A stretch of DNA of 6,508 nt from Clostridiales bacterium (GTDB lineage: Bacteria; Bacillota; Clostridia; Christensenellales; Aristaeellaceae). Under the pieces are notes generated by a model, which was not told the DNA's origin, made no database searches, and saw only the letters and a list, made by a program, of their open reading frames with translations. Below, one piece after another: positions 1-6,381 of this stretch; the stretch's first letter is position 1, and every line of letters begins with the position of its first letter. The position numbers and the translations under genes are program-made. The stretch covers positions 1-6,508 of the forward strand of contig JAAYJP010000206.1 in the NCBI GenBank assembly GCA_012522875.1, in the 5' to 3' direction.

Positions 1-480
1 CCATACCTGAAATTCGCTCCGGTTTTCTTCCGTAATATCGCTGTTTTCCTGTAACCGAGACTTTTTGGACAGTCTGACAAAAAAACCTGAAGAACCTGAA
101 TTCTTAGGCTCGATCGCAAGGGGTTTTATGTGATCCGAGACTTTTTCCAAGCATTAATGTCGATTCAGGCAACTGCTTTAGATCAAACAGCGGAGGCCCA
201 TAACGGCCCGGAGCGCAGTATCAGCGGCTAATGGTATCGGGTAACTGTGGGTGACGTATGGCTTGCCCGCGTGGCCTGGCCTGTTTTGCCGGGGAATTGG
301 CCCATATCGCTGCTTCTTTCTTCAAGAGGCTCTTTGATGGCAGGGCAGCGGCTGGTTTGGGAGGGGCAATCATCCTGTTCTTCCCATGGCGCCTGGCAAG
401 GAAGTGTCCCCCAGATTGGCAGTATATCTAACGTGTGCTGAGAATTGCTTTCACCTGTTTCCTGTACCATCACAACGATT
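1..480. other. Gene-poor left flank with short direct repeats
   Basis: I find no convincing gene in this stretch. The sequence contains a 12-base direct repeat (CCGAGACTTTTT at 55-66 and 136-147, 81 bases apart) and an imperfect tandem 9-mer (AACCTGAAG then AACCTGAAT, 84-101). A short plus-strand frame open from the left edge ends in TAA at 52-54 and could be the last 17 codons of an upstream gene (ending NIAVFL), but it is too short to identify. An 81-codon minus-strand frame (228-473) lies just downstream of the TetR gene. It has no usable ribosome binding site and no recognisable fold. A 57-codon plus-strand frame (258-431) is discussed in the findings. No terminator hairpin for the TetR gene is apparent. 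Confidence 0.5.
55..147. repeat. Pair of 12-bp direct repeats, 81 bp apart
   Basis: CCGAGACTTTTT occurs identically at 55-66 and 136-147. The tandem 9-mer at 84-101 (AACCTGAAG/AACCTGAAT) lies between the copies. Two exact 12-mers this close in non-coding DNA suggest a small duplicated or repetitive intergenic element. No terminal inverted repeats or transposase are visible, so its nature is unknown. Confidence 0.4.
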
Positions 481-1086
481 CTACTGCGGCTGCCTTGTCA
501 GTAGCGCCGTAATGCCGTGGTTCAGCAATTTGTTTGCCAGGGAAGCAAGCTGTGAGGGGGTTTCGTGAAAATCCCGGACCACCCATTTTTCGATGAGGCC
601 GATGGTGGTAAAGGAGGCATAGGTGTGCAGGTAGTCAAGCGTCATATCGTCGGCGTCCCTGGCCAGCCTTCGCCACTCCCGCAGTAAATAATCGCGCTGG
701 ATGTTGCCCACCCGTCTAAGGAATTTCTTATCCCCATACTCGCCAAATATGACACGGCAAAGGTCGCGGTTTTTGTAGATGATCTCAAAAATGCGTTGAA
801 GAAGATCCTGGTTTGGCAGGCCCAGGGGAATGTCCTCAACGGTTTGGGTAATCCGGTCATAAAGCTCGTTTTCGATCTGCTCCAGGAGATCATAGGCATC
901 CTTATAGTAGAGGTAGAAGGTGCTGCGGTTGACATCCGCCTGTTCGCAGATACGTGACACTGTGATTTTGTTCAACGGGTATTGCTGCAGGAGAGACAGC
1001 AGGCTTTCCCGAAGGGCCATCCTGGTGTAACGGACGCGCCGGTTCTCCCTGTGCTGTTCATTCCTGGCCGGAGTGTCTTTTTTCAT
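481..1086 (-). CDS. TetR/AcrR-family transcriptional regulator (DhaS-like C-terminal domain)
   Basis: This is a cytoplasmic DNA-binding regulator of 201 residues, probably a ligand-responsive repressor. The N-terminal TetR domain runs from about residue 18 to 70. Its helix-turn-helix at about 40-62 (ITVSRICEQADVNRSTFYLY) is a textbook match to the family. The rest resembles the C-terminal domain of DhaS-like regulators (TetR_C_8 type), with the hallmarks YKNRDLCRVIFG...DKKFL (104-123) and GLIEKW (163-168). I chose the ATG at 1086 because an AAAGGAG ribosome binding site (complement of 1096-1102) sits 9 bases upstream. An in-frame ATG at 1092 would leave only 3 bases, and a longer frame to 1152 would start upstream of that site. 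The gene diverges from the reductase gene at 1222, and a palindrome overlaps its own promoter, so autoregulation plus control of the reductase is the likely role (inference). The ligand cannot be read from the sequence; DhaS itself is a co-activator, so activation cannot be excluded. Confidence 0.93.
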   Translation of the reverse strand: MKKDTPARNEQHRENRRVRYTRMALRESLLSLLQQYPLNKITVSRICEQADVNRSTFYLYYKDAYDLLEQIENELYDRITQTVEDIPLGLPNQDLLQRIFEIIYKNRDLCRVIFGEYGDKKFLRRVGNIQRDYLLREWRRLARDADDMTLDYLHTYASFTTIGLIEKWVVRDFHETPSQLASLANKLLNHGITALLTRQPQ

Positions 1087-1095
1087 TGGCATTGA

Positions 1096-1102
1096 CTCCT
1101 TT
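1096..1102 (-). promoter_or_regulatory. Ribosome binding site of the TetR gene
   Basis: The minus strand reads AAAGGAG here, 9 bases before the ATG at 1086 and only 3 bases before the in-frame ATG at 1092. This favours the protein start MKKDTP over MPMKKD. Confidence 0.7.
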
Positions 1103-1129
1103 ATGCTTATAAAATGACAATTTGTTGCA

Positions 1130-1148
1130 TATTGATGATTGTTCAATA
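1130..1148. promoter_or_regulatory. Candidate operator: inverted repeat TATTGA-N7-TCAATA
   Basis: Perfect 6-bp half-sites (1130-1135 and 1143-1148) flank a 7-bp spacer. The repeat covers the proposed -35 of the rightward promoter and lies just past the expected start of the leftward transcript. It is a second possible binding site for the divergent TetR-family protein. The half-sites are short, so chance is not excluded. Confidence 0.35.
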
Positions 1149-1167
1149 ACATGATGTATTCTAGAAT
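1139..1167 (+). promoter_or_regulatory. Candidate promoter for the reductase gene
   Basis: TTGTTC (1139-1144) is followed, after exactly 17 bases, by TAGAAT (1162-1167), a good -10. The -35 matches the consensus at only three positions, so the promoter would be weak or assisted. Transcription would begin near 1174, leaving a leader of about 48 bases before the TTG start at 1222. The -10 is the right half of the palindrome at 1157-1168. Confidence 0.5.
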
Positions 1168-1168
1168 A
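1157..1168. promoter_or_regulatory. Perfect 12-bp palindrome, likely TetR operator core
   Basis: TATTCTAGAATA is its own reverse complement. It contains TAGAAT on both strands and so supplies the -10 of both divergent candidate promoters. Protein bound here would block both genes, as expected of an autoregulating TetR repressor next to a divergent target (inference from family behaviour). The assignment rests on position and symmetry; the true footprint of a TetR protein is usually longer. Confidence 0.5.
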
Positions 1169-1186
1169 AGTGTGGGAGCTTGTCAA
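1158..1186 (-). promoter_or_regulatory. Sigma-A-type promoter for the TetR gene
   Basis: On the minus strand a perfect -35 TTGACA (complement of 1181-1186) is separated by exactly 17 bases from a -10 TAGAAT (complement of 1158-1163). Transcription would start near 1151, giving a leader of about 65 bases before the ATG at 1086. This is the best promoter match in the window. Confidence 0.75.
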
Positions 1187-1221
1187 CCACACCGACCGGC
1201 TGTTTGGAAGAGGAAGTTTGA

Positions 1222-2247
1222 TTGCAAAGGATTTATTTAATAACAGGAGCTGCAGGGTTTTTGGGCAGCCACATCGCATCGCGTCTCATTGGACGCGGGG
1301 AGCGGGTGCGTGCCCTTGTCCTGCCCGGTGATCCGACCTTGCGGTATCTAGCAGAAGGTGTTGAGGTGATCAACGGGGACATTACCCGGGAAGAGGACCT
1401 GGACCGTTTCTTCTGTTTGAAGCAGGGAGACGAGGCTGTTGTCCTTCATTGCGCGAGTATCATCAGCATGAGCATGCACCCGGTACCCCAGGTTTATAGA
1501 GTGAATGTGCAAGGCACATTGGCTGTGGCACGGCGCTGTCTTCATCCCCAAGTGGAAAAAATGGTGCATGTGGCGTCTGTCCACGCCATTACGGAGATGC
1601 CGGAAGGGCTTGAAATGTCCGAGCCTCAACACCCTGATCCTGAAACTGTCAGGGGGTATTATGCCAAAACGAAGGCGGAAGCCTGTTCAGAATTGATGAA
1701 GATGCGTGAGGAACAAGGTTTAAGGCTGAATATTCTGTACCCCGCCGGAATGAGTGGGCCGGGGGATTATGCCAGGGGCAACTTCACACAGTTGTTTATC
1801 GATTATGCCGCAGGGCTTATTCCCGCTGCTGTCAAGGGGGGTTACAACTTTGTAGATGTGCGGGATGTTGCTGAGACCATCGTTACACTGGCGGGCCGGG
1901 ATCTGGCTGGACAGGATTATGTACTGGCGGGGGAATACATATCGGTGCTTGAGATACTCAATTATTTCGCGCAGATCATCGGCAGAAAGCCCACCAGGCT
2001 GATGGTTCCCCTGTGGCTGGCCAAAGCAGCCCTGCCTATTATGGCCGTTTATTACAGAGTGAAGCGCAGAAAGCCGGTGTTTAGCCGCTACTCCCTTTAC
2101 ACTATCACCACAAACAGCCGTTATTCTTCCAGGAAAGCGCGTGTCAGCCTGGGTTTTGCACCGCGCGCTATCCGGCTAACATTGCATGACACCATGGCAT
2201 GGCTGATACAGCAGGGGATGGTGAAAAGTATCTCTGCCACACACTGA
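1222..2247 (+). CDS. NAD(P)-dependent epimerase/reductase, extended SDR family
   Basis: This is a soluble 341-residue oxidoreductase of the extended short-chain dehydrogenase/reductase superfamily. Its pattern is closest to the dihydroflavonol-4-reductase / 3-beta-hydroxysteroid-dehydrogenase-like branch. It begins at once with the Rossmann strand and the nucleotide-binding motif TGAAGFLG (residues 8-15). The expected catalytic residues are present: Ser119 in HVASVHA, and Tyr147 and Lys151 in YYAKTK. The tail (about 255-341) is the variable substrate-binding part, containing the basic run VKRRKP and ending in a helix with MAWLIQQG. The TTG start is supported by AGAGGAAG at 1209-1216, about 7 bases upstream of it, and by the position of the glycine motif; no ATG lies nearby. 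The gene is divergent from the TetR gene and probably its target. The substrate cannot be assigned, because annotation as a sugar epimerase or a steroid or flavonoid reductase would be over-specific. No clear terminator follows. Confidence 0.88.
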   Translation: MQRIYLITGAAGFLGSHIASRLIGRGERVRALVLPGDPTLRYLAEGVEVINGDITREEDLDRFFCLKQGDEAVVLHCASIISMSMHPVPQVYRVNVQGTLAVARRCLHPQVEKMVHVASVHAITEMPEGLEMSEPQHPDPETVRGYYAKTKAEACSELMKMREEQGLRLNILYPAGMSGPGDYARGNFTQLFIDYAAGLIPAAVKGGYNFVDVRDVAETIVTLAGRDLAGQDYVLAGEYISVLEILNYFAQIIGRKPTRLMVPLWLAKAALPIMAVYYRVKRRKPVFSRYSLYTITTNSRYSSRKARVSLGFAPRAIRLTLHDTMAWLIQQGMVKSISATH

Positions 2248-2516
2248 CAGAAACTCCGGCGCCAAAAAAAGTGGGAGCCATTGCATATCACTGTGCGAAC
2301 TATGGCCAAGCCAATTAGCTGCCATCAAGGATAGCCCACAAGCCATTTCAAATGGTACTCGCAACAACAGCACGGTTTGGTTCACCTGATCCGCGCAGGA
2401 TCGCCGGACATCGCCAAAACCAAGCATATATTGGCACAACCGGGGGAGTATATTTTTTGGCTGGCAGTTTGACGCCACCATAAAATCCGGCCTCATCAAT
2501 GTGGGGAGGAGACTTC

Positions 2517-2771
2517 GTGTCTTTCTGGCGAAATGAGCCGTATTTGGTAATTTTTTCTCCAAGGCCCGTGCAAATGTGCCGCGGGCTTATTCAATTGGAG
2601 CAAATACGGCATTTCGGCTTCAAAAGGCAGGAGAAAGGGATCATTATTGCGAAAACCCCGAAATTCCCCGATCATGCCTTGAGCGCGCAATTGCCCTATG
2701 TTACAGTATTGCCAGAACCTGACAGGCGTGATGATACCCAGTGGCGGCCGCAAAAACGCTGCGCTGCATGA
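2517..2771 (+). CDS. Doubtful small hypothetical protein (84 codons)
   Basis: A frame starting at GTG 2517 and ending at TGA 2769-2771 would encode 84 residues starting MSFWRNEPYLVIF. It is preceded by GGGAGGAG (2504-2511), a near-ideal Shine-Dalgarno sequence with 5-7 bases of spacing, which is the main reason to list it. Against it, the product matches no family I know, its second half is rich in Pro, Arg and Gln with no clear fold, and the likely phosphorylase promoter lies inside its 3' part. It has no signal peptide or membrane segment. It may be a real small protein, a leader-like frame, or chance. Confidence 0.2.
   Translation: MSFWRNEPYLVIFSPRPVQMCRGLIQLEQIRHFGFKRQEKGIIIAKTPKFPDHALSAQLPYVTVLPEPDRRDDTQWRPQKRCAA
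2679..2707 (+). promoter_or_regulatory. Candidate promoter for cellobiose phosphorylase
   Basis: TTGAGC (2679-2684) is followed after 17 bases by TACAGT (2702-2707), and a TG at 2699-2700 makes an extended -10. Transcription would start near 2714, leaving a leader of about 127 bases before the ATG at 2841. The near-symmetric TTGAGCGCGCAA at 2679-2690 overlaps the -35 and could be a repressor site, but it is not an exact palindrome. Confidence 0.4.
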
Positions 2772-2840
2772 GGCTCGGGGGCAAGCCGGTTCTTTCAACA
2801 AAGGATATTTATGCCAGCAAAACAAGAGGAGACCCAGCCA

Positions 2841-5288
2841 ATGGTTTATGGCAGTTTTGATGATGCCAGCAGGGAGTACGTCATTTGTCGACCGGACACC
2901 CCCTCACCCTGGATCAACTACCTGGGTAATGAGGATTTTTTCACGCTGATTAGCAACACATCTGGTGGATACAGCTTTTATAAAGATGCCCGGCTCATGC
3001 GATTGACACGCTACCGTTACAATAATGCGCCGCGCGACTTGGGAGGGCAGTATTTTTATATCAAGGAAGGTGAAACTGTCTGGAATCCAGGGTGGATGCC
3101 GACCAGGACGCCGCTTGACCGTTATGAATGCCGGCACGGATTGGGATACACGATCATCCAGGGCGGGAAAAACGGCCTGGTGGCCCGCCAAACCAGCCTT
3201 GTACCTCTGGGACACAACGCCCTGGTTACGCGGTTGGAAATTGTCAATCAATCAGACAGCGCAAAGTCCTTTGACTTGTTCAGCAGTGTGGAATTCTGCC
3301 TGTGGAACGCGCTGGATGATGCCACCAACTTTCAACGTAATTATTCAACCGGCGAAGTGGAAGTGGAAGGCAGCGCCATCTATCATAAAACGGAATACCG
3401 GGAACGTCGCAACCACTACGCGCTTTATTCCGTCAACCAGCCTATCAACGCGTTCGATACTGATCGTGAGGCGTTTTTGGGGCCCTATAATGGCTATGAC
3501 GCGCCTGAGAAAGTGTTCGCCGGACACCTTGGCAATTCCATCGCATCTGGTTGGTCGCCAGTGGGCTGCCATCAACTTGCCATTAACCTGACGCCAGGCG
3601 AAATGAAGGGTTTCATCTTTATTCTTGCTTACTGTCAGAACGCCCCTGCGGATAAATTTACCGCTCCCGGTGTGATCAACAAGGCGCCTGCACGGGCTGT
3701 AATGGAGGCTTTCGCCACAGACACCCAGTTTGAGGAGTCATTGGCGGCATTGCGGTCCTATTGGGATCAGTTGCTCAGCATTTACCAGGTTTCATCAGGC
3801 GAAGAGACATTGGACCGCATGGTGAATGTTTGGAACCAATACCAATGCATGGTCACCTTCAACATGTCGCGGTCAGCCAGTTACTATGAGAGCGGCATTG
3901 GGCGGGGCATGGGCTTTCGCGATTCGACACAGGATTTGCTGGGGTTTGTCCACCTGATTCCCGAGCGCGCCAGGCAACGTATTCTGGATATTGCCGCTAC
4001 CCAGATGGCTGACGGCAGCGCCTATCATCAATACCAACCACTCACCAAACGGGGTAACAGCGAGGTGGGTTCGGGCTTCAATGATGACCCCCTCTGGCTG
4101 ATATTTGGCGTCGCCGCCTATGTGAAGGAAACGGGGGATACCAGCATCCTTGATGAGATGGTGCCTTTTGACAATGATCCGGAACAGGCAGAACCGCTGT
4201 ATGAGCATCTGCGCCGTTCATTCCGCTATACGCTGGCGAACCTAGGTCCCCATGGCCTGCCGCTCATTGGCAGGGCTGACTGGAATGACTGCCTGAACCT
4301 GAACTGCTTTTCAAATAAACCGGGTGAGAGTTTTCAGACGACGGCGAATTACGAATCCGGTGTGGCAGAGTCTGTATTCATCGCGGGTATGTTTGTGGGG
4401 GTGTGCGATGATTACGCAGCGCTTATGTCCCGGTGCGGGCAGGCCGTGGAAGCTGGGGAAGTGCCAAAACTCAAAGAGCAGATGCGCCGCCGGGTTCTGA
4501 AAAGCGGGTGGGATGGCGAGTGGTTCCTGAGAGCATTTGATGCCCATGGAAAAAAAGTCGGCAGCCATGAATGCGGGGAAGGGCAGATATATATCGAACC
4601 CCAGGGCTTCTGTGTAATGGCGGGCATTGGCATCGAAGAGGGGCTCGCGAAAAAGGCCCTGGATGCGGTCTGGCAGAGGTTGATGAGCGTCCACGGCATT
4701 GCCCTGCTGACGCCGCCATATTCACGCTATTATCCTCACTTGGGTGAAATCAGCTCCTACCCGCCGGGGTATAAGGAGAATGGCGGGATCTTCTGCCACA
4801 ATAACCCCTGGGTCGCCATAGCGGAAACAGAACTGGGCCATGGTGGCCGGGCTTATGAAATCTACCGCCGCATTTCTCCCGCACATATTGAGGACCAGTC
4901 TCTGCATTTAACCGAACCCTATGTTTACAGCCAGATGATCGCAGGCCCCTTCGCGCCGCGTTTTGGTCAGGCAAAAAACTCATGGCTTACCGGCACGGCC
5001 GCCTGGTGCTTCCATGCCATTACGCAAAGCATCTTGGGCGTGAAACCCCGATATGACGGTCTATTAATCGATCCCTGTTTGCCCGCTTTTTTACGTGTAA
5101 TGCATATAACGCGCAGGTTCAGGGGGAACACCTATTTGATCGATATTCAAAACCATGCCGGTGATGAAAAGGGCAAACTCTCTCTGACTTTGGAGGGGAA
5201 GAAAATGGCCGGCAATGTTCTCCCTTTGACGGGCGAAACTGGAAAGGTCTATCGGGTTGAGGCGGTCCTCACAAAAACAGGCGGCTAA
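2841..5288 (+). CDS. cbp: Cellobiose phosphorylase (GH94)
   Basis: This cytoplasmic enzyme catalyses reversible phosphorolysis of cellobiose to alpha-glucose 1-phosphate and glucose (EC 2.4.1.20), saving one ATP per disaccharide compared with hydrolysis. From ATG 2841 it has 815 residues, close to the roughly 820 of characterised enzymes, so it is full length. The N-terminal beta-sandwich domain opens with the family signature YGSFDDASREYVI and PWINYLGNEDFF, then GGYSFYKDARL. The (alpha/alpha)6 barrel carries GIGRGMGFRDS (352-362) and the catalytic motif RADWNDCLN, with Asp483 as the general acid (Asp490 of the Cellvibrio gilvus enzyme). ENGGIFCHNNPW (646-657) and SWLTGTAAW with Thr717-Gly718 supply substrate- and phosphate-binding residues. 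The start is ambiguous. ATG 2811, after AAAGGA, adds ten residues, but homologues begin at M-x-Y-G-x-F-D-D, and AAGAGGAG (2824-2831) precedes ATG 2841. Cellodextrin phosphorylases are much longer, and the close resemblance to cellobiose phosphorylases makes chitobiose or laminaribiose specificity unlikely. No transporter lies beside it. Confidence 0.97.
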   Translation: MVYGSFDDASREYVICRPDTPSPWINYLGNEDFFTLISNTSGGYSFYKDARLMRLTRYRYNNAPRDLGGQYFYIKEGETVWNPGWMPTRTPLDRYECRHGLGYTIIQGGKNGLVARQTSLVPLGHNALVTRLEIVNQSDSAKSFDLFSSVEFCLWNALDDATNFQRNYSTGEVEVEGSAIYHKTEYRERRNHYALYSVNQPINAFDTDREAFLGPYNGYDAPEKVFAGHLGNSIASGWSPVGCHQLAINLTPGEMKGFIFILAYCQNAPADKFTAPGVINKAPARAVMEAFATDTQFEESLAALRSYWDQLLSIYQVSSGEETLDRMVNVWNQYQCMVTFNMSRSASYYESGIGRGMGFRDSTQDLLGFVHLIPERARQRILDIAATQMADGSAYHQYQPLTKRGNSEVGSGFNDDPLWLIFGVAAYVKETGDTSILDEMVPFDNDPEQAEPLYEHLRRSFRYTLANLGPHGLPLIGRADWNDCLNLNCFSNKPGESFQTTANYESGVAESVFIAGMFVGVCDDYAALMSRCGQAVEAGEVPKLKEQMRRRVLKSGWDGEWFLRAFDAHGKKVGSHECGEGQIYIEPQGFCVMAGIGIEEGLAKKALDAVWQRLMSVHGIALLTPPYSRYYPHLGEISSYPPGYKENGGIFCHNNPWVAIAETELGHGGRAYEIYRRISPAHIEDQSLHLTEPYVYSQMIAGPFAPRFGQAKNSWLTGTAAWCFHAITQSILGVKPRYDGLLIDPCLPAFLRVMHITRRFRGNTYLIDIQNHAGDEKGKLSLTLEGKKMAGNVLPLTGETGKVYRVEAVLTKTGG

Positions 5289-5352
5289 AGCCCCCTCGGG
5301 TTATCGCCGAATTCCTGGCAGCCGGTTTGGGGTGATCCCATTTCTCCATAAA

Positions 5353-5388
5353 AAAGAACCGCCGCGCAGGGGACCGCGGCGGTTCTTT
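5353..5388. terminator. Bidirectional rho-independent terminator
   Basis: A perfect 14-bp stem (5353-5366 pairs with 5375-5388) encloses the 8-base loop CAGGGGAC. The stem is G+C-rich (CCGCCGCG core). The A-tract before it becomes a run of six T on the minus strand, so it is a strong terminator for the FMN-binding gene ending at 5401. On the plus strand the trailing TTCTTT makes it a plausible, somewhat weaker terminator for the phosphorylase gene ending at 5288. It lies between two convergent genes and probably serves both. Confidence 0.9.
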
Positions 5389-5400
5389 CGCCTGTTATAA

Positions 5401-6381
5401 TTATTTCAGTTCAAAGGGTTGACGGTTGTCGAACGCAGCCTGCAAAGCGGCCAGCAGATTGCCATGGCTGTCGTTAAGGCTCATGGTGGCCGTTGTGGTC
5501 ACATCGGCCAGAACGGCTTGTTCTTCCGGTGTCAGCTTATCCCATTTGGCGGCATCTTCAGCGTTTTCGCTGCCAGCCTTCAGTGGGCGGCCATTGCGGT
5601 CAGAGTGATACTTGGTGAACCACTCATTGACTTCTTCCACGGTTTTCCCGATGAAAAGCTCCTGGTAACGATCCATTTGGGCATACCATGTTCCCGTGCC
5701 CATCTTATAGCTATCGCCGCGCTCGCGCTTGGTCTGCCAGGAATCGATTTCTGCCTGGAAGATTTCATCGGTGACCTCCATGACGGAATCCACTTTTTCA
5801 TCGTGGTCAGAGTCATAGTTGTAGCTCTGGCCGGGATATCCGGAGAAATGCGGCATGGATGCGCCGTCGTAGTTGGGAGTGGCAACTTCCAGCTGATCAA
5901 AGTACGCGTATTCGATTTTTCCTTCCTTGTCGAAAATGACGGTGGCAAAAATCTCGTTGATGGAATAAACCTGAACATCCTCGCTGTCTTTGCCGGGACC
6001 GATACGGCCGGAAGAAGAAATGCCAAAGCCAATATAACGGTCAGCCTCGGGCAGCGGTTCTTCTCCCTTGGGGGTTTCAGGGGCTTCACTGCCCAGGGCG
6101 ATGTTCACGGCCTTCAGGATGGCTTCCGATGTATAGGTAGCGCCGGCAACTACATCAACATCCGCGCCGCCCGCGGCCACGATAGCGCCGGGCAGCGTCT
6201 CAAGCGCAGGAGTCGCGATTCCGGCTGTTTCCATTTCACCGGTGGCTTTTACTTCGGTGATCACGCCATCCACGACAGTGACTTCCACCAGGACGGGGCC
6301 GCCAAAGCCTGCTGCTTCGCCCGTCAAAACCTGGGTTTCAGCCACTGCAGAAATACCGAGTGCCATGCAGAGAATTAACAC
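5401..6381 (-). CDS. Secreted FMN-binding protein, 5' end apparently truncated by an insertion sequence
   Basis: The 326-residue frame encodes an exported flavoprotein likely to act as an extracytoplasmic electron carrier. Residues about 17-97 form an FMN-binding domain (PF04205 type). Its motif D76-VV-A-G-A-T-Y-T84 fits the site where the flavin transferase ApbE attaches FMN to the last Thr (established for the family). After a Pro/Glu linker (98-112), a second domain contains YIGFGISSSGRIGPG and ends at 293-301 in DVTTTATMS, which looks like a decayed second flavinylation motif with Thr297 in place of Gly. The start is abnormal: LILCMALGISAVA followed by Glu is a signal-peptide core with an AVA cleavage site, but the basic n-region is missing. 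The only start is GTG 6379-6381, without a ribosome binding site, and an in-frame TGA lies seven codons upstream of it. The junction coincides with the left end of the insertion sequence, so the native start was probably separated by insertion. The gene may be a recent pseudogene. Confidence 0.85.
   Translation of the reverse strand: MLILCMALGISAVAETQVLTGEAAGFGGPVLVEVTVVDGVITEVKATGEMETAGIATPALETLPGAIVAAGGADVDVVAGATYTSEAILKAVNIALGSEAPETPKGEEPLPEADRYIGFGISSSGRIGPGKDSEDVQVYSINEIFATVIFDKEGKIEYAYFDQLEVATPNYDGASMPHFSGYPGQSYNYDSDHDEKVDSVMEVTDEIFQAEIDSWQTKRERGDSYKMGTGTWYAQMDRYQELFIGKTVEEVNEWFTKYHSDRNGRPLKAGSENAEDAAKWDKLTPEEQAVLADVTTTATMSLNDSHGNLLAALQAAFDNRQPFELK

Larger units (their letters stand above)
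2248..2840. other. Long, mostly non-coding gap before the cellobiose phosphorylase gene
   Basis: About 590 bases lie between the reductase stop and the preferred phosphorylase start. No frame here encodes a protein I recognise. Visible elements are a short inverted repeat GATCC-GCGCA-GGATC (near 2389-2403) without a T-run, a doubtful frame at 2517-2771 with a strong ribosome binding site, and a candidate promoter at 2679-2707. No transporter or LacI-type regulator gene of the kind often found beside GH94 genes is present. The region may be regulatory or the remnant of a decayed gene. Confidence 0.45.

Noticed and set aside
1..130. Minus-strand frame running off the left edge (contains NSGSSGFFVRLSKK)
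   Set aside because: It looks protein-like at first, but no ATG, GTG or TTG start exists between its upstream stop and the edge, and the 9-mer tandem repeat explains the apparent pattern.
228..473. 81-codon minus-strand frame directly downstream of the TetR gene, considered as an operon partner
   Set aside because: No ribosome binding site stands before either Met, and the sequence is low in hydrophobic core residues with no family match.
2389..2403. Inverted repeat GATCC-GCGCA-GGATC considered as the reductase terminator
   Set aside because: The stem is only 5 bp, no T-run follows on either strand, and it is 140 bases past the stop codon.
2176..2562. 128-codon minus-strand frame across the reductase 3' end and the gap
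   Set aside because: It starts at TTG without a ribosome binding site, overlaps the end of the reductase gene antisense, and the protein has no recognisable domain.
2496..2825. 109-codon minus-strand frame in the gap before the phosphorylase gene
   Set aside because: The product is unfamiliar, rich in Pro, Cys and Arg, with no supporting promoter or ribosome binding site. It overlaps the phosphorylase upstream signals.
5419..6378. 319-codon plus-strand frame opposite the FMN-binding gene
   Set aside because: It lies wholly antisense to a gene with recognisable FMN-binding motifs. Its product shows no family signature and it has no convincing ribosome binding site. It is a codon-bias shadow.
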